From a virus, in the IMG/VR virus record IMGVR_UViG_3300025127_000233, positions 1 to 25,996 of that record: a stretch of DNA of 25,996 bases. One strand, written 5' to 3'. The notes beneath the pieces were generated by a model that did not search any database, had not been told where the DNA came from, and was given only the letters and a program-made list of their open reading frames with translations. Positions 7,136-15,566 of the stretch are shown piece by piece (position 1 is the stretch's first letter; each line of letters begins with the position of its first letter). The translations under genes were made by a program, and so were the position numbers.

Positions 7136-8124
7136 TGGTTCAAGAAGTAGTTCAATTTGCAAGGCAAGCCCCTTTCATTGAAGATAGAGTAGAAAAATTA
7201 TTAGCTTCAGTTTTTGGCATACCTCAAGTGGGACAGCCAGGAGATCCAAATTTCCAAGAGGCACAACCAGGATTAGCTGGAAGAGCAACCACCATCCCTG
7301 CTTTTGAAGTTGCAGGATTATCCCCACAACAACAAGCTGCTATACAAAGAGCAGAAGCTGGTCTTGGAGCATATAAACCTTTCTTAGACGCTGCTGGCAC
7401 AACCATTGGTGCGGGTCTTGGAGCTTTGACTGCAGCGCAACAGACTTTAGATCCAAATCAGATTTCAACCTTCATGGATCCTTTTCAACAACAAGTAACA
7501 CAACAAGCATTAGCTGAACTTGATAGACAGGCAGCTATTCAAGGACAACGAACCGCTGCAGAGGCAGTGGCCGCTGGAGCCTTTGGCGGTTCAAGATTCG
7601 GTGTTCGTGAAGCAGAAGAGGCTAGAAACTTAGCACAGGTAAAATCACAAAGAATTTTTGAAGATCTATCACGAAACTTTTTACAGGCACAACAGGCTCA
7701 AGCTAGAACCGCTCAACAGTTAGGAGCGATAGGCTCTCAAACTTTAAGAGGTGCGCAAGCACAAGCAGGTCTAGGACAGCTAGGGCAACAATTAGGTAGT
7801 AGGGATGTAGATAGGCTACTAGGCCTCGGACAACTGACACAACAGTTTGGTTTTGTCGATCCTACAACTCAAGCTTTTGTCCCTGGTCAAGCACAGATTG
7901 AAGCTGCTAGAGCAACAACTCTTGCTGAACAAAAAGAACCTTTTGAAAGAGTAGCTTTTGCATCTGATATTTTACGAGGTGTGCCTTCATCACAAATTAC
8001 TTATACACAATCTCCATCTCCTTCAGCACTACAACAAATTGCAGGATTAGGTATTGCAGGTCTTGGGGCAGTTGGATCTCTTGGGGGACTAGGAGGTATT
8101 AGTTCCTTGTTTGGAGGGATCTAA
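7135..8124 (+). CDS. Internal virion / DNA-ejection type protein
   Basis: This 329-residue, Gln/Ala-rich protein is mostly predicted helical. The central block STFMDPFQQQVTQQALAELD then AVAAGAFGGSRFGVREAE is one I recognise from internal core or ejection proteins of marine podoviruses. A Gln/Ala coiled region follows (QAQQAQARTAQQLG). The C-terminus is a hydrophobic glycine run (IAGLGIAGLGAVGSLGGLGG) resembling a membrane-inserting helix. It starts and stops in TAATG overlaps, so it is made with its neighbours. Together with the proteins on either side it probably forms the set ejected with the genome across the host envelope; this is inference from composition and position. Confidence 0.65.
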   Translation: MVQEVVQFARQAPFIEDRVEKLLASVFGIPQVGQPGDPNFQEAQPGLAGRATTIPAFEVAGLSPQQQAAIQRAEAGLGAYKPFLDAAGTTIGAGLGALTAAQQTLDPNQISTFMDPFQQQVTQQALAELDRQAAIQGQRTAAEAVAAGAFGGSRFGVREAEEARNLAQVKSQRIFEDLSRNFLQAQQAQARTAQQLGAIGSQTLRGAQAQAGLGQLGQQLGSRDVDRLLGLGQLTQQFGFVDPTTQAFVPGQAQIEAARATTLAEQKEPFERVAFASDILRGVPSSQITYTQSPSPSALQQIAGLGIAGLGAVGSLGGLGGISSLFGGI

Positions 8125-9242
8125 TGGCTATTTTAGACAGACCACTTTTTAAAAAAAAACTAAGTAAAAATCAATTACGTCAATACGGTATACCTGCATT
8201 TGCTAATGGCGGCTTTATTGAAGTAACTCCCGGACTATCTCAAGCGATGTTAGGAAGCCCTACCGCTTTATCAAATTTAGTTAGATCTCCTGAACAAATA
8301 TTAGAGCAAGATTATGGTAGGATATATCCTATTATTGCTGGAAAAAGGGGCATAGAAAAAGCAAAGAGAGAGTCAACAGAGGATATACTAGCCCTTGAAA
8401 ATGCTTTAAAACTAGAGGAAGAAAGAAAAAGAAAATTAAAAGCAGATGCTGATGCTTTAAGAAGTGTTAGGGAAGAAAAGAAAAAAGAACAAGAGAAAAA
8501 AAATGAAGAGGATGTTCCTAAACCAAAGGGCGACTTAACAGATCCTGATGATGCGGGAGACAAGGAGAGAGAAAAATTACAAAGCCTAGAAGAACTTGTA
8601 AAAGAAAAATCTGCAATTTATAAAAATTTAATTGGAGATCCAAAAGAGATGCTTCGTCAACAAGGGTTTCTACAACTTGCACAGTTTGGTTTAAATCTTG
8701 CCTCTGCTAAAGGAGGCAACTTTGCAGAGAAAATTGCCAACTCAGCAAAGGATCCATTACAAACTTTCGCAGCCCTTGGACAACAAGCCATGAAAGATGA
8801 AAGAGCCATAGATTTACTAGCAATAGAATCTGCTGAAGCAGATATCGCAAGAGAGAAGAAGTTCCAACAAGAACAAGTTCTTAAATCTTTTGACAAAGAC
8901 ACTATTGATAAATACGCAGACATAATTAAAAAAGCAAGTCCTGATGCAACTGAGCAAGAGATAAATCAAAAAACTTTAAATTTATTAGAAGGTAAGAGCG
9001 GTAAAACAGATGATGAAATTAAAAATGATTTGTTTGAAGAGCTAGTTTCTACAAGCGCAACACTAGCAACGCTAGATCCGAGAACACCAGAATACTTAAG
9101 CACTTACAATTCCATAAAAAATATTGTTTTTGGAGAGGACGACACAATGAAAGTGGGAGAGCTGTTTCAGGATGAAAAAGGTGATACTTATAGATTCGAT
9201 GGAAAAGAACTTGTTCTAGTTACCCCAGAAAAAAAGGATTAA
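8124..9242 (+). CDS. Virion-region protein with long charged helix
   Basis: This 372-residue protein has its start in a TAATG overlap. The N-terminus holds GIPAFANGGFIEVTPGLSQAM, a short Gly-rich block; residues about 80-165 are a highly charged, Lys/Glu-rich coiled coil (LEEERKRKLKADADALRSV). Then comes an amphipathic helical region QGFLQLAQFGLNLASAKG, typical of phage ejection-type proteins, and an acidic C-terminal domain ending DGKELVLVTPEKKD. No enzyme motif is visible. Lying between two other ejection-type proteins, it is probably a second internal virion protein. The next ATG follows after three bases. Confidence 0.6.
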   Translation: MAILDRPLFKKKLSKNQLRQYGIPAFANGGFIEVTPGLSQAMLGSPTALSNLVRSPEQILEQDYGRIYPIIAGKRGIEKAKRESTEDILALENALKLEEERKRKLKADADALRSVREEKKKEQEKKNEEDVPKPKGDLTDPDDAGDKEREKLQSLEELVKEKSAIYKNLIGDPKEMLRQQGFLQLAQFGLNLASAKGGNFAEKIANSAKDPLQTFAALGQQAMKDERAIDLLAIESAEADIAREKKFQQEQVLKSFDKDTIDKYADIIKKASPDATEQEINQKTLNLLEGKSGKTDDEIKNDLFEELVSTSATLATLDPRTPEYLSTYNSIKNIVFGEDDTMKVGELFQDEKGDTYRFDGKELVLVTPEKKD

Positions 9243-9245
9243 TCT

Positions 9246-12200
9246 ATGGTTAAAATACCAGAGGGATTTAAAAGGGTTTCCTCTCCCACTGTTGTCCCAG
9301 AGGGATTTCAATTAACAAACGAGAAGAAAGAAGAAGAAGATAAGCCCGGATTTTTTACATCTTTTTTTGCTGGTGTAGGATCTGGTGCAATTAAAATACC
9401 TGGAGGTATCGCATCTCTAGGAGCAGAATTATTAGATTTAGGATTAGATACAAATTACGCTGCAGAAGTAGAAACTTTTTTTGATGACATAAATCCTTTT
9501 GATGAAATAGCAGAAAAAACTCTTACCGGTAAAATAACAGAAGGTTTAGTTCAAATAGGTATACCCGGAACTGTGGGTTTTAAAATTGGTTCAAGATTAG
9601 CAAAAGGTGCGATAGATGCAAAGAAAGGCGGAAAGTACCTTAGTTTTGGTAAGGCTAAACAATTAGGCAAACCTAAAACAAAAGTTGAACAAAAATTAGA
9701 TGCTCTTGAGGCAAAGCCTAGAAGCATGGCTCAAAGATTAGGGATAGCATCTGGAGCTATTGCAGGTGCAACTCTGGGTGAGTCTGTAGCTTTCGATCAA
9801 AACTTAGGAACAATAGGTGATGTAATAGGTGGCCCTACAGAATTAGACACAACAGAGGGACTAGAGGGTTCGGAAGAGGCTAGTAGAAGATTATCGAATA
9901 GATTTAAGTTTGCCATAGAAAGTGGATTGATAGGAGCGGGTATTGGTGGTGTGATAGCTGGTGTTAGAGGTGCAGCTAAAAAAAGTCCTCTTGCAAGAAA
10001 CTTTGACAAAGATCCATTAAATAAATTACTAGGTAGAGTTGTTAATGCTGTAACACCTAGTGGTGCGTTTACAAGAGATATGTTTGAAAGAGTTCAATCA
10101 GGTAAAGAGGCAGTTTCAGCAGCAGCGTTGAAAGCAACACAGTTTGTTGATGAGATTGAAAAATCTGCTGACACAATAGTCAAAAGTTCTAATAAAGTTT
10201 TAGCTGGTAAAACAAAAGATAAAATGGCTAGACTAAAAAAACTAATAGATAATAGAATTAAAAACTATGGAGATTTTATAGATGAGATAGATACCTCAGT
10301 GCCAGTTGAACCTGGAGTTACATACAGAACATCAAGATATAAATCAACAAAAGAGTCTTTAAAAGCACAAAAAGAATTAGATGATTACCTGAATAAATTA
10401 GGAGCATCAAACAACGAAAAAAAAGAATTACTTGATGCGATTGGAGATGCTAGATATCAAATTGATTTGACCTCTGGTGAAGTTAGAAATATATCAGAGG
10501 CCGTTAGAAAAAATGCTCAAGCAGTTTTAGACGATCCTAGAGCAATCAGAGACGAAAAAATAAAGGCTGAAAAAATACTAGCAGAGGCAGATAGAGTTGG
10601 AGAGGCGACTAGATCGCAACTGGGAACATACATATCAAGAGAGTATGAGTTATTTAAAGATAATAAAAAACTATTTGGTCTTTTAGATGGAGATAAATTT
10701 AGACCTGCATCAGACGTTATAGAAAATGCAACTAAATACTTTGAAAAAATTATAAGAGTTAATCGTGCAAGTGAAGAAGTTAAAAATACAGCTAAGGCGA
10801 TTATTGATGAAAGAATACCAGAAGAGTCTATTAAAAAATTAAATCCTGTTGAACAAAGGGCAGCTAGAATTAGAAAACAAGAACTAATAGATGAAGAAAT
10901 ATCTAGGATTATGATTGATAAAGAAGGTAATAAAGATTTTTATAATGAGGCTACAGATTTAGTCACCTCTCTTCTTGCTACCTCTGGTAGAAATTTAAAT
11001 GAAATAAGCCCTTTAAATAGATTTAAAAGAGAATTAGGTCAGGCAGGACTTGAAATAGAAGATAATATTTTAAAAACTAGAACATTGAAAAGTCCTGAAC
11101 TTCGTGCTTTGTTTGGAGAGATAGATGATCCTTTTTACAATATAGCTAATACGATAAGTAAACAGGCACAATTTGTATCTCAGTTTAAAGTTTTTGATGA
11201 TTTATATAATAGCTCAGTCACCCCTAATGGACAAAGTGGTTTGTTTTTTAGAAACACTGAAGAGGCAACTGATTACATTACAAAACTTAAAGAAACTAGT
11301 CCAGAATTTGCAGATACAGCTTTTGATTTAGAAAAAGACTTGGTAAGAATAAATTCTGGTAGTCCTGTTGCAACTAAATTAGATGGGTTGTTGACTTTTA
11401 AACCAGTAGCTGACGTATTAAACAATGTTCCTCAAGCGATAGGTGATGGTGTATTTAATAATCTTTACAAATACATGGTGTTAGTTCCAAAAAGTTTTTC
11501 TCAACAATCAAAAACAATTTACTCTCCTTTCACTCACGTAAGAAACCTTTTGTCTGCAACTTTGTTTACAACGATGAACGGAAATATATTTTTTCAAAAC
11601 CCTGCAGAAACAGCTAGAAGTTTTGCATCTGCTTTTAAAGGCATAACAAGCAACAGTAAAGAAGCTTTAAAAAAACAATTATCATATCAAAGGTTGGGCA
11701 TCTTGGGAACAAACCCAATAATAGGAGACTTAGATACATTAGCAAAAGAAACAGGAACAAGTGTAGCTACCGGCAATTACAATGAGATGGTGGATAATTT
11801 ATTTTTAAGAGGTGCCGGTAAATTAGCTAAAAAAGCAAGAGATTTTTACATTGCAGAGGATAACTTTTGGAAAATATATAACTTTGAATCAGAGTTAAAA
11901 ACTATGACTAGAAATCTAAAAGATATTACTCCTGAAAATATTTTTGATCCTAAAAATATTAAAAGATATGAAAAATTATTAGGTAGAAAGATAGGCACTT
12001 TAGATCCTCAAACAGGACTTAGAAATGTTGCTGATGATCCTATATTTAAACAAACAGTTGATTTAAGTCCTGATGGTAGATTCATAGATTTTACAAAAGG
12101 TCAGGTCGTTACTGGCAAAAAACTTAAAGAAACATTTATAGAAAACATGGCAGCCAGTATAACTAAAAACAACATACCTAATTACGAATATGTTGGTGAG

Positions 12201-13610
12201 TTTATAAAAAAACTTAGAAGGCTTCCTTTGGGAACATTTGTTGCTTTCCCTGCCGAGATCATCAGAACAGGATTTAACACCATACAAAGAGCAGCTAGAG
12301 AAATAGGAACAGAGGGTTTTAGACAAACAGGACTTAGAAGATTAGCTGGAGTTATAAGCACAGCTAGTATCGTGCCAGCAGGCTTAGTAAAATTTGGTCA
12401 AACATTATCAGGAGTGAGTGATGATGAATTACAAGCTCTTAGATCTTTTGTGCCATCATGGTCAGAGAATAGTTTGTTGATGCCAACAGAAAAAGGTAAA
12501 GATGGTAAAATAAAATATATAGATCTAAGTTATATTTTTCCCTATGACACCTTAATTAGACCAGCAACAACTTTGTTGAATGAGGTAGCAGCTGGTCAAA
12601 AAACTGGGGAGAGCATAAACAAATCACTGGTGGACGCAGGTATTAAATCATCTGCTGAACTTCTTAAACCTTTTATGTCTGAGGCTATAGCTTTTGAGGC
12701 CATAGCGGATGTGTTTTTAAGAAACGGAAGATCTAGAGATGGAAGACAAGTTTTTAAACCTGGTGACACAGTAGGGGAGCAACTACAAAAGGCAACAATG
12801 CACATAGTTGAAACTTTTATACCGGGTTCAGTAGGACAAATCAAAAGATTGTTTCAGGCATCAGGAGAAAAAACTGCAGATAAGTATGGTCAAGTTTATG
12901 ATTTTGGAGATGAGTTTGGAGGTATATTTGGTTTTAGACAAATAGAGGCAGATCCAAAGAGGTCACTTCCATTTGCTGTTTCTGATTTTAAAAATCAAAT
13001 TAAAAGTGCGAGATCCTCTTTCATAGGAGACGTGGCTAAAGGAGGGCTTGTTTCACCAGGTGAAATAATTCAACAATATATCGGAGCAGAAAGAGAAAGA
13101 TTTGAAGCTTACAGACAAATGTACAAAGTTATTCAAGATGCAGAAAAATTAGGGATGTCTAGGTCAAGCATAATTAAAGAACTAAGATTGACTAAAAAAG
13201 AAAAAACTGCGTTGTTAAACGGGAGGTATGTGCCTTATAGAATAACAGATTCTGTGCGTCAAATATTTGCTGAAAACTACGCAGAGCTAGAAGAAAAATT
13301 AGGTAAAAAATTAAGCAATCCTTTAAACACTGCAATACCTCAGATAAATAAAATTTATAGTAAGAATTTAAGTTTAGATTTAACAGAAGATCCTAAATTT
13401 GAAATTGAAATACCAGACATTTTATTTGAAAAAGAAGATTTTGTTGTTCCTGCCCTGCCGGGCGGTAATCAGCCAGTAACTCCTCTGGTAAAAATACCAG
13501 AGGGATTTAAACGTGTCAGTCAACCATCGACAAACGTTACAGTTGATGATAGGTTTAGACAAGCAACACTAACAGATCCTATAAATAGGGAGATAGCAGG
13601 AATTAACTAA
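9246..13610 (+). CDS. Very large internal virion / ejection-type protein (1454 residues)
   Basis: This is the largest gene here. The N-terminus has two copies of an I/V-P-E-G-F motif (residues 4-8 and 17-21), which I know from the start of similar long phage virion proteins. A Gly-rich hydrophobic stretch follows (FFTSFFAGVGSGAIKIPGGIASLG, given in part, about residues 37-58), with further ones near 170-185 and 225-240. The middle (about 280-1000) is charged and helical, without a recognisable lytic transglycosylase or protease motif. Residues 1416-1425 repeat residues 3-12 (KIPEGFKRVS) exactly, and the DNA repeat is 21 bases long. The size and place suit a T7 gp16-like role in forming the DNA-entry channel, but this is inferred. 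It ends in a TAATG overlap. Confidence 0.65.
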   Translation: MVKIPEGFKRVSSPTVVPEGFQLTNEKKEEEDKPGFFTSFFAGVGSGAIKIPGGIASLGAELLDLGLDTNYAAEVETFFDDINPFDEIAEKTLTGKITEGLVQIGIPGTVGFKIGSRLAKGAIDAKKGGKYLSFGKAKQLGKPKTKVEQKLDALEAKPRSMAQRLGIASGAIAGATLGESVAFDQNLGTIGDVIGGPTELDTTEGLEGSEEASRRLSNRFKFAIESGLIGAGIGGVIAGVRGAAKKSPLARNFDKDPLNKLLGRVVNAVTPSGAFTRDMFERVQSGKEAVSAAALKATQFVDEIEKSADTIVKSSNKVLAGKTKDKMARLKKLIDNRIKNYGDFIDEIDTSVPVEPGVTYRTSRYKSTKESLKAQKELDDYLNKLGASNNEKKELLDAIGDARYQIDLTSGEVRNISEAVRKNAQAVLDDPRAIRDEKIKAEKILAEADRVGEATRSQLGTYISREYELFKDNKKLFGLLDGDKFRPASDVIENATKYFEKIIRVNRASEEVKNTAKAIIDERIPEESIKKLNPVEQRAARIRKQELIDEEISRIMIDKEGNKDFYNEATDLVTSLLATSGRNLNEISPLNRFKRELGQAGLEIEDNILKTRTLKSPELRALFGEIDDPFYNIANTISKQAQFVSQFKVFDDLYNSSVTPNGQSGLFFRNTEEATDYITKLKETSPEFADTAFDLEKDLVRINSGSPVATKLDGLLTFKPVADVLNNVPQAIGDGVFNNLYKYMVLVPKSFSQQSKTIYSPFTHVRNLLSATLFTTMNGNIFFQNPAETARSFASAFKGITSNSKEALKKQLSYQRLGILGTNPIIGDLDTLAKETGTSVATGNYNEMVDNLFLRGAGKLAKKARDFYIAEDNFWKIYNFESELKTMTRNLKDITPENIFDPKNIKRYEKLLGRKIGTLDPQTGLRNVADDPIFKQTVDLSPDGRFIDFTKGQVVTGKKLKETFIENMAASITKNNIPNYEYVGEFIKKLRRLPLGTFVAFPAEIIRTGFNTIQRAAREIGTEGFRQTGLRRLAGVISTASIVPAGLVKFGQTLSGVSDDELQALRSFVPSWSENSLLMPTEKGKDGKIKYIDLSYIFPYDTLIRPATTLLNEVAAGQKTGESINKSLVDAGIKSSAELLKPFMSEAIAFEAIADVFLRNGRSRDGRQVFKPGDTVGEQLQKATMHIVETFIPGSVGQIKRLFQASGEKTADKYGQVYDFGDEFGGIFGFRQIEADPKRSLPFAVSDFKNQIKSARSSFIGDVAKGGLVSPGEIIQQYIGAERERFEAYRQMYKVIQDAEKLGMSRSSIIKELRLTKKEKTALLNGRYVPYRITDSVRQIFAENYAELEEKLGKKLSNPLNTAIPQINKIYSKNLSLDLTEDPKFEIEIPDILFEKEDFVVPALPGGNQPVTPLVKIPEGFKRVSQPSTNVTVDDRFRQATLTDPINREIAGIN
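9252..9272 (+). repeat. Long-range direct repeat, copy 1 (in the 1454-residue gene)
   Basis: These 21 bases recur identically at 13491-13511. Both copies encode the KIPEGFK part of a repeated decapeptide, one at each end of the same gene. The remaining three codons of the decapeptide differ at the DNA level. Confidence 0.85.
13491..13511 (+). repeat. Long-range direct repeat, copy 2
   Basis: This is an exact 21-base copy of 9252-9272, about 4.2 kb downstream and in the same reading frame, close to the 3' end of the same gene. It encodes residues 1416-1422 of the protein. Confidence 0.85.
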
Positions 13611-14572
13611 TGGCACCACCACGTAACATAAGATTTGCAACCAGTAAAGACGCAATAGGCAGAGATCTAGACATAGCTAGAGCTAGAAAAGAGTTTTTTC
13701 CTGACAGACCTGATGTCTCTGACGATAGGGCGCTTCGCCGAATGCAACAGGCAGATCAGTTAGTATCATTTAAAAATCAATTTACTAAGCCAGTGCAAGG
13801 ATCATCTAATCTTTTACAGATGACAGCAGACGCTCCTCGTACTTTAGCGCAAGAAGAGATGAGACTTGCTAGAGAGTTCGGACCCACATTTCGAGAAATA
13901 GGAAGCGATATTGCCTTTGGAATTGGAAGTATCGCAAAGGGTATAGGAGACAGGATTCAGTCTGGAAACTTTGGAATCCTTGGAATTGCAAAAGATTTGT
14001 ATAATAGAGCAACCGGAGCTTTAAGATCAGGGGTGGATAAATTATCTAGTGTTGATTTAGAGATTCTAAAAAATAAAGATAAATATAATTTTGTATCTAA
14101 CAAACCTAAATTACAAGGTATAGAACAATTAGAAGTTGACGCAAAATTAGCAGCAAACATAGAAAGAAACGCAGGTATAATTGCAGCCAACAGAAATTTA
14201 TTTGGAGATTACTCTGAGTTTGGTGGCCCAGTGTCTATGGAAACAGCTGAAGTAAAAGAGTTAGATCCAATAATTGCACCCAAAGCAGAACCAACTAAAC
14301 AAGAGGTACAAACAATCAGAACTCCTTTTATAACCACTAATGTTGGTGTAGGAGCAGGTCCAACAACTTTTGATAGGACAATAGGAATTATAGAGCGAGA
14401 TCCGCAAACTTTACAAGATACCACTATAGAATCTTTTAGAAATCCTAGCCCTGGGCTACAAAGAGCTTTAGCGGGAGCTGATTTTGTAAAACAAGAGGAT
14501 CAAAAAATATTAGATTTTTTAAGACAAACTAAAAGGTTGTATGAGGGTGGTATAGTTTCCTCAAGAAGATAA
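13610..14572 (+). CDS. Virion-region protein of unknown function
   Basis: This 320-residue protein starts and ends in TAATG overlaps. The first 110 residues are basic and helical with DPR-like turns (ARARKEFFPDRPDVSDDRAL). An IAFGIGSIAKGIGDRI stretch near residue 100-116 is mildly hydrophobic and amphipathic. The C-terminus ends LYEGGIVSSRR, similar to the short 'GGI/GGF' peptides in the proteins encoded at 6317 and 8124. No enzyme motif or known domain is seen. By position it is another internal or tail-associated protein, though I cannot name a family. Confidence 0.6.
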   Translation: MAPPRNIRFATSKDAIGRDLDIARARKEFFPDRPDVSDDRALRRMQQADQLVSFKNQFTKPVQGSSNLLQMTADAPRTLAQEEMRLAREFGPTFREIGSDIAFGIGSIAKGIGDRIQSGNFGILGIAKDLYNRATGALRSGVDKLSSVDLEILKNKDKYNFVSNKPKLQGIEQLEVDAKLAANIERNAGIIAANRNLFGDYSEFGGPVSMETAEVKELDPIIAPKAEPTKQEVQTIRTPFITTNVGVGAGPTTFDRTIGIIERDPQTLQDTTIESFRNPSPGLQRALAGADFVKQEDQKILDFLRQTKRLYEGGIVSSRR

Positions 14573-14871
14573 TGAAACGAATACCTAGAAAACCTGGACA
14601 ACCCAGAAAGTCTAAGTTACACTCCGATCTCTATACAGATGAGAATCCAAAAGGGACAATTAAAGGACTTGGTTTTAAAGATGAAATATCAGCTAGAAAG
14701 AGCGTTGCTAAAATTCGTAGAAGCGGTAGAAGCCATGCTCATAAGACTCAAGCTGCTATTGCTATGGAGCAAAGAGCTAGGGTTGCTGGTAAAACAAAAC
14801 CTGCAGGGATATATAGGAAGTTCATCGAAGCGCAAAAGAAAAAAACGAAAGAAAGACGAAGACGAACATAA
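14572..14871 (+). CDS. Small, very basic conserved phage protein
   Basis: This 99-residue, Lys/Arg-rich protein has three blocks I recognise from a family found in many marine phages and some bacteria: HSDLYTDENPKGTIKGLGF, SGRSHAHKTQAAIAMEQRA and GIYRKFIEAQKKKTKERRR. The function of the family is unknown to me. The strong positive charge suggests binding to nucleic acid, possibly packaged DNA. It is coupled to the preceding virion gene by TAATG and lies directly before the endolysin, so it is late. No membrane segment is present, so it is not a holin. Confidence 0.75.
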   Translation: MKRIPRKPGQPRKSKLHSDLYTDENPKGTIKGLGFKDEISARKSVAKIRRSGRSHAHKTQAAIAMEQRARVAGKTKPAGIYRKFIEAQKKKTKERRRRT

Positions 14872-14898
14872 TAAACATTGGGGCATAGGAGGTTTTTA

Positions 14899-15348
14899 AT
14901 GATAAAAATTACTGACGAATTGAAGGCACGGGTACAGGACCATGAGGGCCTGAGGACATCCGTTTATCTCGACACACTGGGCAAAAAAACTGTGGGTATC
15001 GGCCACCTCGTGCAACCACATGAAATGGAGAGATTTGCAGAGGGAGTAGAAATACCCATGGATGAAATCATGGAGATATTTGAAATGGATTTAAACAGGG
15101 CTGCAGCAGGGGCTGACATGTTAATACAAGAAAACGTTGGTCACGATTTGCCTCAACACGTAGGTGAGGTAATTCTTGAGATGGTGTTTCAGCTGGGGAC
15201 AACGGGCGTATCTAAGTTTAAAAAATTTTGGAAAGCACTAAGAGTTAAAGACTGGAAAAAAGCATCAGAGGAAATGAAAGATTCCAGGTGGCATTCACAG
15301 ACACCGAAACGCTGTGAGTCGTTAGCAGAGATTGTAGCTAATACTTAG
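14899..15348 (+). CDS. Endolysin, T4-type lysozyme (GH24 muramidase)
   Basis: I choose the ATG at 14899 because a perfect AGGAGG (14887-14892) stands six bases ahead; the in-frame TTG at 14878 would run through that site. The 149-residue product shows the T4 lysozyme catalytic triad with T4-like spacing: Glu16 in DHEGLR, Asp25 in YLDT, Thr31 in KKTVGIGHL. The C-terminal half ends with the substrate-groove block SRWHSQTPKRCESLAEI, close to the R-W-x-x-Q-x-P-x-R signature. It would hydrolyse peptidoglycan for lysis. There is no signal peptide, so a holin would be needed, and none is seen nearby. The gene is visibly richer in G+C than its neighbours. Its stop overlaps the convergent gene's stop. 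Confidence 0.93.
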   Translation: MIKITDELKARVQDHEGLRTSVYLDTLGKKTVGIGHLVQPHEMERFAEGVEIPMDEIMEIFEMDLNRAAAGADMLIQENVGHDLPQHVGEVILEMVFQLGTTGVSKFKKFWKALRVKDWKKASEEMKDSRWHSQTPKRCESLAEIVANT

Positions 15349-15566
15349 TCTTCAATTTCTTTTACAGTTTTTTGATGTGACTCTAACGCATCCCACACCT
15401 CAACCTTTGACCAATGAGCCATGACACATTTAGATATGTCCTCGTGTAAAACTTTCAACCAACTAATATCCATCGGTATACTTCTACCTTTGTTATCAGC
15501 GATGTGGTCTACTTCTTCATTAGTTAAAGATAAATTTAATTTACCATTGTCATAAGTTATTCTCAT
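15345..15566 (-). CDS. Small protein at the end of the replication operon
   Basis: This 73-residue protein starts at the ATG (15566) that overlaps the polymerase stop as ATGA; an upstream in-frame start would lie deep within the polymerase gene. The N-terminus forms a short strand pair (MRITYDNGKLNLSLTNEEVDHI), followed by a helix (DISWLKVLHEDISKCV). There is one cysteine and no clear metal or enzyme motif. It is co-translated with PolA and so may act in replication, but I do not recognise a family. Its stop TAA shares bases with the stop TAG of the convergent endolysin gene. Confidence 0.7.
   Translation of the reverse strand: MRITYDNGKLNLSLTNEEVDHIADNKGRSIPMDISWLKVLHEDISKCVMAHWSKVEVWDALESHQKTVKEIED

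Noticed and set aside
9246-13610. Lytic transglycosylase or protease domain in the 1454-residue protein
   Set aside because: I looked for the E-S and G-x-x-Q motifs of transglycosylases and for protease signatures and did not find a convincing set.
14572-14871. Holin role for the gene before the endolysin
   Set aside because: The protein is highly basic throughout and has no hydrophobic segment long enough to cross a membrane.
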